Origin: Monodelphis domestica
Lineage: Eukaryota > Chordata > Mammalia > Didelphimorphia > Didelphidae
Direction: 5' to 3'
Length of the DNA: 64,000 bases
Assembly (NCBI RefSeq): GCF_027887165.1
Contig: NC_077232.1
Span: 18,554,755 to 18,618,754 of the forward strand
The position numbers were made by a program, and so were the translations under genes. Positions 22,741 to 33,509 of the stretch are shown here, in pieces (within the stretch, counting starts at the first letter, position 1; every line of letters starts with the position of its first letter). Below the pieces are notes generated by a model. The model was not told where the DNA came from, ran no database searches, and worked only from the letters and a program-made list of their open reading frames with translations.

Positions 22741-24429
22741 TCAGTGAGTCATTATTGAATCCTTCTTTGGATCAAGTATTCAACAAATTCTTAATCTGTC
22801 ATCCTTTGCATCTTGTACTCAAGAGAAGTTGTAGGAAACTTGTCAAAGATTCTACATAAATCTTGTCAAATGATTTCTCTAGTGTTCCCCTCCATTACCA
22901 ATGATCTAGAACTTTGAGGGGAAGTGTCCTTGAAGGCTAGAGTTTGCAGGATTAGACACAGATTTGGGGAAACAGTTAAGTGGAATAATTTCTAATTTAC
23001 AAATTACTATCCTCATAATGGTCCTGGGATTTAACACATACATGAAAACATACATATTAGCATTTCATAACTGAGGAAACCAGGCATCATTCAGGATAAT
23101 TTACTTGCCTAAAGTTTCACAGTAATCTCTAATTCCATCCCAAAACTTTTACCACCAAATTTAGTCATCTTTTCCGAGGGGACCATGAGGAAATCTTTGC
23201 ACTACCTGGCCTTTCTTTCATTGCCAGTATCACATTTTATGTTAACCACCACGTTTTGACCATATTCAGGTCTGATATTATTTTCTTCATTTAAAAAAAT
23301 TGAATTAACTGAGATTTGGGGAAGTTCAATGACTTTGTCCATGTCACATACCTAGGAGGAATAGAATCCAACTTTAGTTAATGGCCTTATCCAGGAACCT
23401 TTCTACCTCATTTCGCTAATAACATGCTAGGAATATACCAATAAGAAAATGGTCTCTGTGTACTCATATTTTCCTCCCATGATCAGAGAAGAATTTACTG
23501 GCTTCTTTTGTTCATGAGTTATCAGCAAAGCTGCTATGTAACTCTATGGAACCACCAGTCCATCAGAGATGAAAGTCTTCAAGATCTTGATAAAGTGCCT
23601 TTAGCTCTTGACATTGAAAAATTTCACTCTATGGTTCCATGCTGTGGATCCAGCTTATGGGTCTAATTCGTTTAGTCATTTATTCATTCATCTAGTTTCT
23701 TTTATGTTTCCTGAGGGTAAGTTGAATAGACGATAGGAGTGGGCATCCCTAATCATATTGTCTTTCCTGCCATAGCAATGGCCAGGAGTAACCACTTTGC
23801 AACTCTGAGATTTTGACCACTTTGTCCAAGTGACTATAGATATGTTTCTATAATGACTTACATAGTACTTTAGCATGGAATTTCAGGGTCAAACCTTGAA
23901 TATAAAATTCTTTTCTAACCCTCTTCTTTGGTGTTTTAGCCAACTTACTTCATATAAAGCCAGGTAGTTTCTAGGGATACCCTATCTTGGACTATAGTGC
24001 TTATGTAGACAAAAACAAAGCATAGTGGAAAAGTTTCTAGACCTGGAGGTACAAAGAATTGGAAAAAGAAAAGAAAAAAACTTCTCTATCTAATCCACCA
24101 TTTCCCCACTGGTAAGACAATTAACTTCTTCCATTTTCTTGTCTTGAAAATATGCAAATATTTATGGTACAAATCTCAAAGGGTTTTTTAGAGTGCCAAT
24201 AAAATTGTGTGTGTAAATTGTTTTCCAACATACAGATGCTGAAAAAAGATGTCCTGAACATTTTCAAGTTCTCATCCTTCAGTAACTGAAGGAGCAATGT
24301 TTTACTATGCAATTCTAATGAAGAATTAATTAAATAATGTTGGTGATTAATATATTGTGTGCAAAGCACTGCATTAAATTTGTGAGCAAAGGGGGTTGAT
24401 AATCAAGTTTAGGTGAAACACAGTCCTTG

Positions 24430-24640
24430 CCATTAATGCTAATAACTCACATTTATATAGGACTTAAGCATTTGCAAAAGTTTTCTATCACTCTTCTCAT
24501 TTGAATCTTCTGAGAACTGTGTAAGATTATTATTATCATTATCCTCCCTTTTATAGATAAATAGCTTGAGGTTGATTGATTTAAGTAATTTTTCCATAGA
24601 TATATTATTAATTAGGATCTGAGGTGGGATTTAGAGCCTT
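24430..24640 (-). repeat. MIR-like SINE
   Basis: Minus-strand MIR remnant beginning ACTCACATTTATATAGGACT, with an ATTATCCTCCCTTTTATAGA segment. Paralog at 37645-37790. Confidence 0.6.
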
Positions 24641-24649
24641 CTATTTCAT

Positions 24650-24945
24650 TTTTTCTTTAGAATATTTCCCATTGTTATATGATTCATGATTTCTCCACTC
24701 CCCTTCCCTCCCTACTCCCAGAGCATACAAGCAGTTCCATTGGGTTATACAACCCTATTTCCATTTTGTGCATATTTGAAGTAGAGTGATCTTTCATTAT
24801 ATAAACCCTAACCATATCCATATTGAGCTACATAATCAATCCTATGTTTTTCTTCTGTGTTTCTATTCCTACAGTTTGTTCTCTGGATGTGGATAATGTT
24901 CCTTCTCATGATCCTTCTATTTCTTAATATTATGATTTCTTAAAT
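24650..24945 (-). mobile_element. L1 3' UTR fragment, private to X2
   Basis: Minus-strand L1 3' end: CTCCCCTTCCCTCCCTACTC, then TTCCATTGGGTTATACAACC and TTTGTTCTCTGGATGTGGAT, matching the 3' regions at 39770-40010 and 48640-48860. X3 lacks it at the corresponding point near 37910, so it was inserted after X2 and X3 separated. Confidence 0.7.
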
Positions 24946-25239
24946 GACTTCCGTACATCAAAGGTAAATTTGTTTCTTCTCAATGTTTACCTTTGGCACC
25001 TAGTTCTTACCTTTGAATACAAGTAGGACAAGTTATATCCTTCTATCACATTACAATCCTTACAACAACATAGAACTGAACACATTGGTCCAAATGTTGA
25101 GTTCCAAAGATCACATAAGTGTGCCTGGTTAAGTTTCATTTTTCAATATAAGGTCAAATTTCTTTTCCATTTCGCCATATATAGGTCACAAAGTCATGGT
25201 GGGGATCCAATGTATTTAAAGTATTTTGTGAAATTTAAA

Positions 25240-25500
25240 GAGGCTGCTCTCATATGTTGGATAGAGCTGGATAGAGTTTAGAATTAAGAAGTCCTAAGTT
25301 GAAACTTATCCTTAGACATTCATGAGGTGATCCTCAGAAAGTAATTTAATCTTTGTTTGCCTTTCTCAACTTTGAAATGTATTTAATAACAGCTCTTATA
25401 TCTTAGGGTCATTATAAGAGTCAAGTAAGATCATGTTAATAAAGTGCCTAGTATGGTACTGGTCACATAATTGATACTATAGAAATGTTACTTTACTTCA
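25240..25500 (+). repeat. Marsupial tRNA/MIR-like SINE
   Basis: Plus-strand SINE (AATTAAGAAGTCCTAAGTTG, AATCTTTGTTTGCC, AATAAAGTGCCTAGTATGG). The paralog at 38390-38574 and 39543-39600 is split by a solo LTR. Confidence 0.65.
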
Positions 25501-26120
25501 ATTCACCAATATAGATTCCAGTTTTCATCACTTCGGTATCAACTTCCTATTAACTGTCATTGTTTCATTGTAAATGCAAAGACCATTCTCTTTGTCATAA
25601 AACAGGAGCAAAATCCAGTCAGTAGTCCCATTTTCTGTCATTCTTTTCATTTTTCTCTCCACCTTTGAAATTCAGATCATTTCCTTACTAGAGTATCTTT
25701 TGTTTCCTTAAAATACCAGGTAATTACTCCCCTCCTTTTGTTATCTTTAGCTTTCTATGGTTCCCTCATCTGATCTTGAGGTCTAACATACCTCTGATTA
25801 TATTACTAGAAGATACGATCTCCTTTTGTACTCATCTTTTGACACATGCTATTTTGGGATACTGCAAATTTTTTTTTTCATATTCATTCTTGACATCACA
25901 TTGTCCCTTGGGATTTGAACACCCTATAGAATTAGTGAAAAAATCCTATTTCATTTCACCTCTGGCATGTGGGGAATTGACTATACCCAAATCTAATGTG
26001 TATGTCTAACAATTGCTAGTTTTTCTTTCTTTATCTATCTCAAACTATAGGATAACTTAATAAATTTCTTCCCACTCCTTCAACATTACTAGATCTGGGT
26101 GAGTGTTAGGTTTAGGGTTT

Positions 26121-28033
26121 ATATATATATATAGTAGTCTCTTGGTGATCAAGAATGACTATTGTCTTTGTGCAGTTTCATCTATGGTGTACCCTCATGT
26201 GGCTTTGGAATCCAAAAGCTGAGGTGCACAGTTTGTAGCAGATGGGGCCTGGGACGCCAGTTGTTATGAAAAGTGCGATTGTGGCCTGGTGTCGGCGTTC
26301 ACGCACAGCGGTAAGACGTCGACGTTGCTCATCTTCAAAGGTGGTGGCGGCATGGTTAATGTGGGTTCGCCAGCTGCTTTTGTCAGAGGCAGCGAGTTCT
26401 AGTTGCTTTGGTGTGATGCCAGCCCACTTCAAGTTTGACTTTAGCTGATCTTTGAATCTTTTCTTTGGTCGGCCTTGTTTCCTAAGTCCAGCTGACAGTT
26501 CACCGTAGAATACCTGTCTTGGTATTTGCTGTGGGTCCATGCGGATGACGTGTCCAGACCATCGTAGCTGGGTTTTGAGGACCATAACTTCGATGCTGGT
26601 GGAGTTGGCTCTGTCAAGGACTTCCTGGTTGGTGATTTGATCCTGCCATCGGATCCTCATGATTGACCGGAGGGAGCTTTGGTGGAATTGCTCCAGCTGT
26701 TTCATGTGCTTCCGGTAGAGTGTCCATGTTTCACAACCGTACATAAGTGAGCTGAGGACCACTGCGTTGTACACTTTGAGCTTCGTCACAGTGCTTATAC
26801 CTCTGTGTTGGAGGACTTTGGAGCTCAGCCGCCCGAGTGCCTGGCTGGCCTTTTGGATCCTGGCATAAATCTCATGGGCTAGGGACCCGTCATTGTTGAT
26901 GGTGCTCCCCAGGTACTTGAAGGTGTTGACATTAGAAAGCTGCGTGCCATCGATTGTAATGCACGGCTGGTTAGTTGGCCTCCCTGGTGCAGGTTGGAAC
27001 AGCACCTCTGTTTTGCTGAGGCTGATAGTCAGGCCAAACAGTTTCATTGCGGTGGAGAACCTGTCCACAATGGTTTGGAGATGATTTTCTTGGTGGGCCA
27101 TGAGAGCACAGTCATCTGCGAAGAGAGCTTCCAGGATGAGTCTCTCTGTTGCCTTTGTTTTTGCGGTCAGGCGGTGAAGGTCGAATAGTGAGCCATCCAG
27201 TCGGTGTTTGATGTAGACGCCCAGGTCTAGATCCATCACAGCATGTCGTAATACTTGGGTGAAAAATAGGTTGAATAGTACCGGAGCGAGGACACAGCCT
27301 TGTTTCACGCCATTGGAGATTTTGAAGCGATCAGAAGTCTCTCCACCAGATAGGACTTCCCCTGTCATGTCGACATGAAAGAGCTGGATCAGTTTGACAA
27401 ATTTTGCTGAGCAACCAAGCTTGCTGAGGATCACCCACAATGCATCCCTGTTCCCTGTGTCAAATGCCTTTGTCAGGTCTATGAAGACAATGTAGAGACT
27501 CAGGTTCTTCTCAAGGCATTTTTCCTGCATTTGCCTCACCGTGAAGACCATGTTAATGGTGCTGCGATCTGGTCGGAAGCCACATTGTGATTCAGGCAGG
27601 TTCTGCTCTGAAACAGATGATAGGAGTCTGTTGAATATAACACAGGCGAGGATCTTTCCAGCAGTGGAGAGTAGTGAGATGCCTCTGTAGTTGTCATAGG
27701 CTGCTTGTGAACCTTTGTTCTTGTATAGGGCTACGATGGAGGCATCTCTGAGTTCTGGGGGCATGTCTTCCTCTTCCCATATGCTGGTCAGCACTATGTG
27801 GAATGCCTGGAGCTCCTTTCCATTTAAGGCCTTGTACACCTCGGTTGGGATCCCGACTTTACCGGGTGCCTTGCCTGCACTCATTTGTTTAATGGCTTTT
27901 TGGACTTCCTCTATTGAAGGAGGGACATCAAGTTGTTCAATGGAGTGGTTTTGGGGGATCTGGTCAAGGGCGCTTTGGTCGACTGAAGAGGGTCGGTTGA
28001 GAAGCTGACTGAAGTGTTCTTTCCACCTATTGC
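26121..28033 (-). mobile_element. RTE-type LINE, 5'-truncated, long open reading frame
   Basis: Minus-strand non-LTR retrotransposon of the RTE group. The 3' end lies at 26121 in a short (TA)n tail, as RTE elements tend to end in simple repeats instead of poly(A). The 5' end stops near 28033 at a T-rich simple repeat, so the endonuclease half is gone. It shares its 3' end with the RTE at 33510-34990 and the RTE-tailed SINE at 17066-17631. It stands where unit 2 should carry its OR gene. Confidence 0.88.
26178..28031 (-). pseudogene. RTE reverse transcriptase ORF, endonuclease missing
   Basis: The frame is open from about 28031 (RWKEHFSQLLNRPSS) through the internal Met at 27884 to the stop at 26178, over 600 codons without interruption. 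Visible motifs: YDNYRGISLLS, palm A IVFIDLTKAFD, B' GVKQGCVLAPVLFNLFF, catalytic LFADDCALMAH, then SLSKTEVLFQP and FKYLGSTINNDGSL. A basic region (RKQGRPKKRFKDQLKSNLKW) follows. The C-terminus ends in a degenerate zinc finger (GPICYKLC...HMRVHHR) whose first Cys, present in the other copy as CPMC, is Gly here. Without the 5' endonuclease it cannot be autonomous. The long open frame suggests a fairly recent insertion. Confidence 0.9.
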
Positions 28034-28074
28034 TTTTTTATATTTTTTATCTTTTTTATCTTTTTTATCTTTTA
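28034..28074. repeat. Simple repeat (TTTTTTATC)n
   Basis: About four imperfect copies of a nine-base unit at the junction between the truncated RTE 5' end and the OR-downstream remnant. Confidence 0.8.
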
Positions 28075-28345
28075 TGAGAGTGTCATAACGAGAGAGAAAG
28101 AGGTCTTTCATTGTAATATCAGTGTAGCATCCTGATGTGAACCTCAATAGCTATTCAATTTTAACTAATAGGTTCTTTAGGTACTTCACAGGTTTCCGTG
28201 GCTGAATAGGGATTCCTGTGAATTTTTCTTTAACATATTTTCATTTTTCTGTGGAAAGAGATAAAGGCTTTCCACTATTTGTCAAGTTCATTTATTTTAT
28301 ATGAGCTGGAGACCCATATTGGGAGAAACATCAGAATTATTCCCA
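28075..28345 (+). other. Remnant of OR-downstream sequence (no OR)
   Basis: Matches 9475-9740 of unit 1 and 46045-46310 of unit 3, sequence that lies 1.1-1.3 kb after an OR stop. Here it follows the RTE directly, and block Y2 begins at its end. The OR gene and most of its flanks are therefore missing from unit 2. Confidence 0.75.
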
Positions 28346-29375
28346 CATTATGACTTTAGGTTCTGCAGTCAATATTTAGGAGCAAATTCTTGTGGATAAG
28401 ATCTGTATTATGCACCATCAAAACAAATTTCCTGACCATCTGCCACTATAAAGATAGGATGTTAGCATAACTGAAGCAATAAGGCCTCTTAAAGAAGATA
28501 GAGAAGTCAGCAAATAGCAGATGGATCAAAGCACCATAATCACATCTTCAACAACATTGGATCTTAGAAACTCTTGGAGATGGCTACTATTTGCCCTCCA
28601 TAATTGTAGAAAGAAACTCATATGGGGAAAAGAACTACCAACTACTATTAATAAATAATAATAAAAACAACTCATATTTACATGACACCTACTTTGTGCC
28701 AGACACTTTGCTGTGTGCTTTATAAACATTAACTCATTTGATTTTCACAACATCCCTGGGACATGAGTGCTACCTGGGAGAATGAGAAACTATTTCCCTT
28801 GCCACCAGGACAAATCACTAAATAATTACCAATGAAAGATGCTAAGGGACATGAGAATAATGGAAACTCTGAGACTATCTACCCTGCTTTCAACACATTC
28901 CTTGAAGACATTAACCAGGGGGAGTAGCTCTTTTGGAGATAATCTGGTAACTGTTTATCTAGATTCTATACTACTTACTTTCCCTGTAACCAGTCCTACT
29001 GAAGATATGATGAAAAAATATTCTTGCCACCAAAATATTGACCACTGTAAATCGTTGACCCTTAAAATTGATATGTATTTTATCAATGAAATGGAAAAGC
29101 TTATTAATATCAATGGAAATGACACTAAGGAATATGTATCTCCATGTCCTCTATTAAAACAGTCTAGTCCTTTCCATAACATTTGCATCTGAAAAGTCCA
29201 GTGTCTTTTCTTGATTCAGTCTTAGCCCTTTAGGGTAGGGCATAGTTTTTTTTCAATGTGTAACCCCAGTATTTGTCACAGTACTTTGCATATAGTAGGG
29301 ACCTAATAAATGTTGGTTTTTTATCATTCACTTATTTATTATTACTTTTTATTGTGAATACAACACAGAAGGTAG
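28346..29375 (+). other. Duplicated block Y, copy 2 (left part)
   Basis: Aligns with 17820-18870 and 57230-58085. Contains the MIR piece at 28670-28800. Interrupted at 29376 by a solo LTR, then resumes at 30195. Non-coding. Confidence 0.75.
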
Positions 29376-30194
29376 TGTGAATCTTAAAACTGCTCAAAAT
29401 GTACCTTAGAAGATTTGGTTAAGCAAATTCCCCTATTGTAACAATGTGAGAACTTTTAACATTACTCCACCCATACTTAGACAGTGCCTTAGGAGAAGAT
29501 AAAGTTGTAAACTCCTGATGGAACAATGAAAAAGTCCCAAATTCATACTTATAGTAAAGCTAAAACCTTAAGCTAGGTCTATTTTTAGATCAAATACAAA
29601 TGGGTACTAAGTACCTATAAAGGTTAAATTAATCACTAAAAGGTCAAGCAACTTACAAAAGAAGTGTGAAGTTTTAGTCTACCCAGAGAAGGTGTTTATT
29701 AAAGAATACTGTGAACTAAGAATGGACAGTTCTGTGGGAAAAGTCTAATGTGATTGGTAGATGTGACAATTTTGGGGAAGTGACATAAGAGAAATTTCTC
29801 TTTAAAAGAAGCTGGCCTTTGAACTTAATTGAGTTTGGAAGCTGAATAGGAAGGTCTCACTGAACACTAGAGTTTTGCTTGGGACAAAATCTTGTGGTGA
29901 GTGGATAAAAGACTGACTTAGTTTTCTCTCTTAAAGAGAAAGGCCTAGGCAATTTGGCCTAAGCCCTAGACTTTACCTACTATTTCCTCTTACTCTGTCT
30001 CTCTCCCTTCCCTTAATCCCTTCATTCATATTAATTAAAATCTCCATAAAACCCAGCTGATGTGGGTATTTCATATTTGGGAATTTTTCCCATGGTGACC
30101 ACTTATTTTTTATTTAAATCAAGAAACTAAAAATAATCTTTACCAGTGTGGCCAAAGCTTACAGTTTGGCCATTTACACATTTTTTCAGTCACA
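29376..30194. mobile_element. Solo LTR (class I ERV type), 819 bp
   Basis: LTR fossil beginning TGTGAATC and ending GTCACA, with a 4-bp target duplication GTAG at 29372-29375 and 30195-30198. The orthologous site in the other two Y blocks is uninterrupted, so it is private to unit 2. A pyrimidine-rich TCTCTCTCCC stretch and a segment around AATTAAAATCTCC also occur in the LTR at 38575-39538, suggesting related families. Confidence 0.82.
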
Positions 30195-30384
30195 GTAGTC
30201 ACATGATTCTCTTCATTCAACACTATAGGCTTTACTGTACAGAAAAGTTACAATTACTATTGTCAAGAGAGAATATTAAAGTTATGAAAAATGTGCACTT
30301 TTGCAAGTTTTTGAAAAACAAATTTTGCACAACAATTGATGGATATCACTTCAATTTCCAATTCATTACCACCAGAAAGATAGC

Positions 30385-30545
30385 CACCTTCCAATTGATA
30401 AATATACAAAAGATGTAAACAAACAATTTTTTGATGAAGAAATCAAAGTCATATATAGAATTAATAAAAAAATGGTCAAAATCATTTCATTAGAGAAATA
30501 TAGACCAAAACAATTCTGAGACAGTATCACACCAAAATTGTCTAA
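30385..30545 (+). mobile_element. L1 ORF2 fragment
   Basis: Short plus-strand L1 piece encoding a decayed version of the segment around [18 protein letters not shown] (compare 59220-59280). Confidence 0.5.
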
Positions 30546-30559
30546 AATGAAGAAAGAGA

Positions 30560-30960
30560 AAAATTACAAATGTTCAATGTAGGAACACTCTCTAACATAA
30601 TCATTAAGCTCAATAGATTCACTGAGGACTATCCCATGGACTACTTTGCTGTCTTGGGGTTATGTATTATTTTATTCCACAGAGACAAATATGAACACCT
30701 CAGATAACAGAAGAAGACTACAGTTATTACTAGATGAGTGATGAGAAGCCAAAAAGACATGGAAGCATTCTCATTTCCTAACAGAAAATAAGGGTGAGAA
30801 ATTTGTTTATAGTTAGGACTGTGGTATGTGGTCCCCATTAAGATCGAGGAAATCTAGTGTGGCCCTCAGAAACTGATGTATCAGTGGTTAGATTCATGAG
30901 CTCTGAGATAAGTTGATTAAAGCCTTCATTAATGAAGAGATTTCAATAATCTGAAGTTTT
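30560..30960 (-). mobile_element. ERV fossil, envelope-like 3' fragment
   Basis: Minus-strand counterpart of the 375-800 remnant, with the same hydrophobic stretch (30838-30641) and the same truncation junction with block P, in inverse orientation. Broken; related to the ERV at 21080-22740. Confidence 0.5.
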
Positions 30961-30969
30961 ATTGATGTA

Positions 30970-31330
30970 TTCATTTTTATCCTTTAAAATATAAGACTCC
31001 AGATATTGGAATCAACCAACATTTAGCCAAAGAAGTGATTAATTAAGGGAAATGGTTGACTAAAAGAAATAAAAATTTAATACCTATATATATATATATA
31101 TATAAGTTTATTAAGCAAACAGAATGTAATGTATTTAGCTATTTTCTCTGTAGCCTCATTTTAACTGTCATTTGTATAATTTCTTATAACTTACTAAACC
31201 TTCATTTTGCAATAGGGTGTTGTCCTATTCAGGCAAAGGGCCTCTGTACCATGTTATTCACCAGTGGGAAGGTGAGTGTCCTCTGTAAAGAAATCTTGTA
31301 TACCATAGGACTCAGTAATGGGAGATGAAT
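30970..31330 (-). other. Block P, inverted copy
   Basis: Reverse complement of about 1-360, including a TA microsatellite at 31085-31105. Non-coding. Confidence 0.65.
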
Positions 31331-31389
31331 CCTCTAATAGAAGGTCTATTCTGTTGTCCTATTCAGGCAGAGGGGAGACTAAATAAAAT

Positions 31390-32480
31390 AAAGATTACTG
31401 ATCTTCAGTAACATTGTAGGAAATCATTATGAGTGGACAAATATACAGGTTTCACTTGAGAATAATGGATCCAGCAATTTTTTGTACTAAACTTAATTAA
31501 TTCAGAACTTGTAAAGGGCTTTCCCAATCAGGCTGTAATCTACTGGGATGTTATAAATTCTTATTGTAAATGTAATGACCTGGTTTGAAATTATGCAATA
31601 AGAAATCTATTGGCCTAGTCTGTACCATTGCTCTGATTCATTATAATCATTTAAGCCTGTTTGCTAATTCTCTTATGTATATGGAAATAGCCAAATCTAC
31701 TTTCAAAAGGAGGTATATGCTCGTGAAAAAGTCTTTTGATTTTAAAGGAAGATGACCTGGGGCATCTGGGTAGATCAGTGGATTGAGAGTCAGGCCTGGA
31801 GTTTGGAAGGTCCTAGATTCAAATCTGACCTCAGATGCTTTCTAGCTGTGTGACCCTGGGCAAGTCACTTAACTCCCATTGCCTACTCCTTTTCATTCTT
31901 CTGCCTTGGACTCCAAGATGGAAGGTAAGGGTTTTAAATTTTATTATTATTAGTATTGTTAATAATAATAATTGTAATGACCAAACAACATTTTATAAGG
32001 GGATATATGAGAATCTCCATTAGGTCTGTTCCTCAAATGGAAAAAAGCCAAAGGTAATACATAGAGTTTTCTTGCACAGTTTTCCAATCAATCTCTTTAA
32101 CTCCTTATTCATATTTTCTTTCTTTCCTGAAGACTGAGGATAGTAAGGAATATGAAACCTTGGATTAATTCCCAAATTAGCATAAACTATTGCCAGGACA
32201 GTATCTATAAAATGTGAGCCAAAATCAGAATCAATCTGAACAGAGGGTCCAAACTTTGGAACAATTTCTTTTAATTTCATAAAGGATGCATATCCTTTTG
32301 AATTTGAAAAAGACTCCAACCATCTAATTAATTGGTCAACTTTAACCAGGCAATGATTTTAATTTTCTACTTTAGAAATGCTGAGGAAATCAATTTGCAT
32401 ATTATTAAAGGGTTGATAAGTGAGAGGATGAGGAGCCAGAATAGATACAAATTTTAAATTAAGAGTGAATTAGTGCAGTG
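31390..32480 (-). mobile_element. ERV fossil: integrase region of pol
   Basis: Broken class I ERV pol remnant on the minus strand. The integrase core is clear at 32319-32020: a segment preceding the first catalytic aspartate region resembles VDxxxRWLESF, then SDFGSHFIDTV (second Asp) and IPYYPQSSGKKENMN, matching the gammaretroviral YRPQSSGQVERMN with its catalytic Glu. The C-terminal domain equivalent of 22534-22734 lies around 31440-31620. A SINE is inserted at 31755-31910. Several breaks; the upper edge is uncertain. Confidence 0.75.
31755..31910 (+). repeat. tRNA-derived marsupial SINE inside the ERV
   Basis: Plus-strand SINE (GCATCTGGGTAGATCAGTGG, GGTCCTAGATTCAAATCTGA, GTGTGACCCTGGGCAAGTCA) lying between the integrase core and C-terminal parts of the pol fossil, so it is younger than the ERV. 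Confidence 0.85.
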
Positions 32481-33265
32481 TTTCCCATTTAGTGCTTCAC
32501 AAACTCTTTGGGACATTACAAGGATAGTCCAAGGAATTAGAGTTAATCAAAAGTTATTATTGCCAAAATCAGTAAAAAATATATCAATTAAATTACAAAT
32601 CTTTTCTTCTGTGACAATAAGCATGCACATGATTGAAGCAAGTTATCTGTTTTTTGGAAGCTGTGGGAAATTGTCACAATTATGTCAATAGCAATTTGAA
32701 GGTTTATGCAAATATTACATCAAAATATTGTACTGCTCATGATAATATTGAGGGGTTCTTTCAGTTTTTCAGCTTCTCAAATTTTTCCCAAATAGCCCCA
32801 AGGGTTCTATATTTAAATACAAACTGATTATTAATGTATGGTCACAACCAGATGCATTTTCCTCTATCTATTCTAAGTAGTACTCCAGAATAGCTCCCTT
32901 GTTTCCTTCTATCACCATGTATTCATACTTAATAATCTGAGAAATCTTGTGACATTATATGATGGAGATAGTGTGAAGTTTCCTGCTGTTCATTGAGCCA
33001 AAATATCAGGTGGTTTGGGAAGGAGACTCATGGGACATTCTCATTACAAGCCTTCTTGAAACCATCATGAGACCATTTAAAATTTTTCACTGAGAGAAAC
33101 TTCATATTGCCTCTCACTTCGGTATTTTCCAATTTTGAAACATCCTAAGGTTGTAAATTTCTTATCTACAACCATCATCATCAAATGTTATTATTCCTCC
33201 ACTGGCAAATTTTCCAATGATCTAGTGGGAAACACTGGTCAGTCATTCCATGGAATTTCTTTGAG
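32480..33265. other. No feature recognised
   Basis: AT-rich sequence that may include more decayed ERV pol upstream of the integrase, but I could not identify a domain. Confidence 0.4.
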
Positions 33266-33269
33266 AGTA

Positions 33270-33495
33270 TAGGCAGTTATGTAGCACCTAGTATATACCA
33301 GGCACTGGGCTAAGTGTGTTACAAAAATTAGGGCATTTGATCCTCACAACATCCAGAGGGGACTGGTACTATTATTAACACAATTTTAAAGTTGAGAGCA
33401 CTGAAGCAAACAGAAGTGAAATGATTTGCCCAAGGTCACACAGCTAGTGTCTGAGATGGGATTTGAAATGACATATTCCTGACTCCAGTCTAAAT
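33270..33495 (-). repeat. MIR SINE
   Basis: Minus-strand MIR: ATACCAGGCACTGGGCTAAG, CCTCACAACATCC, GCCCAAGGTCACACAGCTAG, ending TTCCTGACTCCAGTC. It lies directly before the truncated start of an RTE copy. Confidence 0.8.
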
Positions 33496-33509
33496 TCAGT
33501 TTGCAGTGT

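Larger units (their letters stand above)
22800..26110 (+). other. Duplicated block X, copy 2
   Basis: Non-coding; aligns with 36000-38574 and 39543-39655 of X3 and in part with X1. It contains a MIR piece at 24430-24640, a private L1 fragment at 24650-24945 and a SINE at 25240-25500. The final 0.6 kb has no identified paralog here. No gene. Confidence 0.7.

Noticed and set aside
26242-28008. Plus-strand open frames over the RTE
   Set aside because: Antisense shadows of the reverse transcriptase frame, which carries the real motifs.
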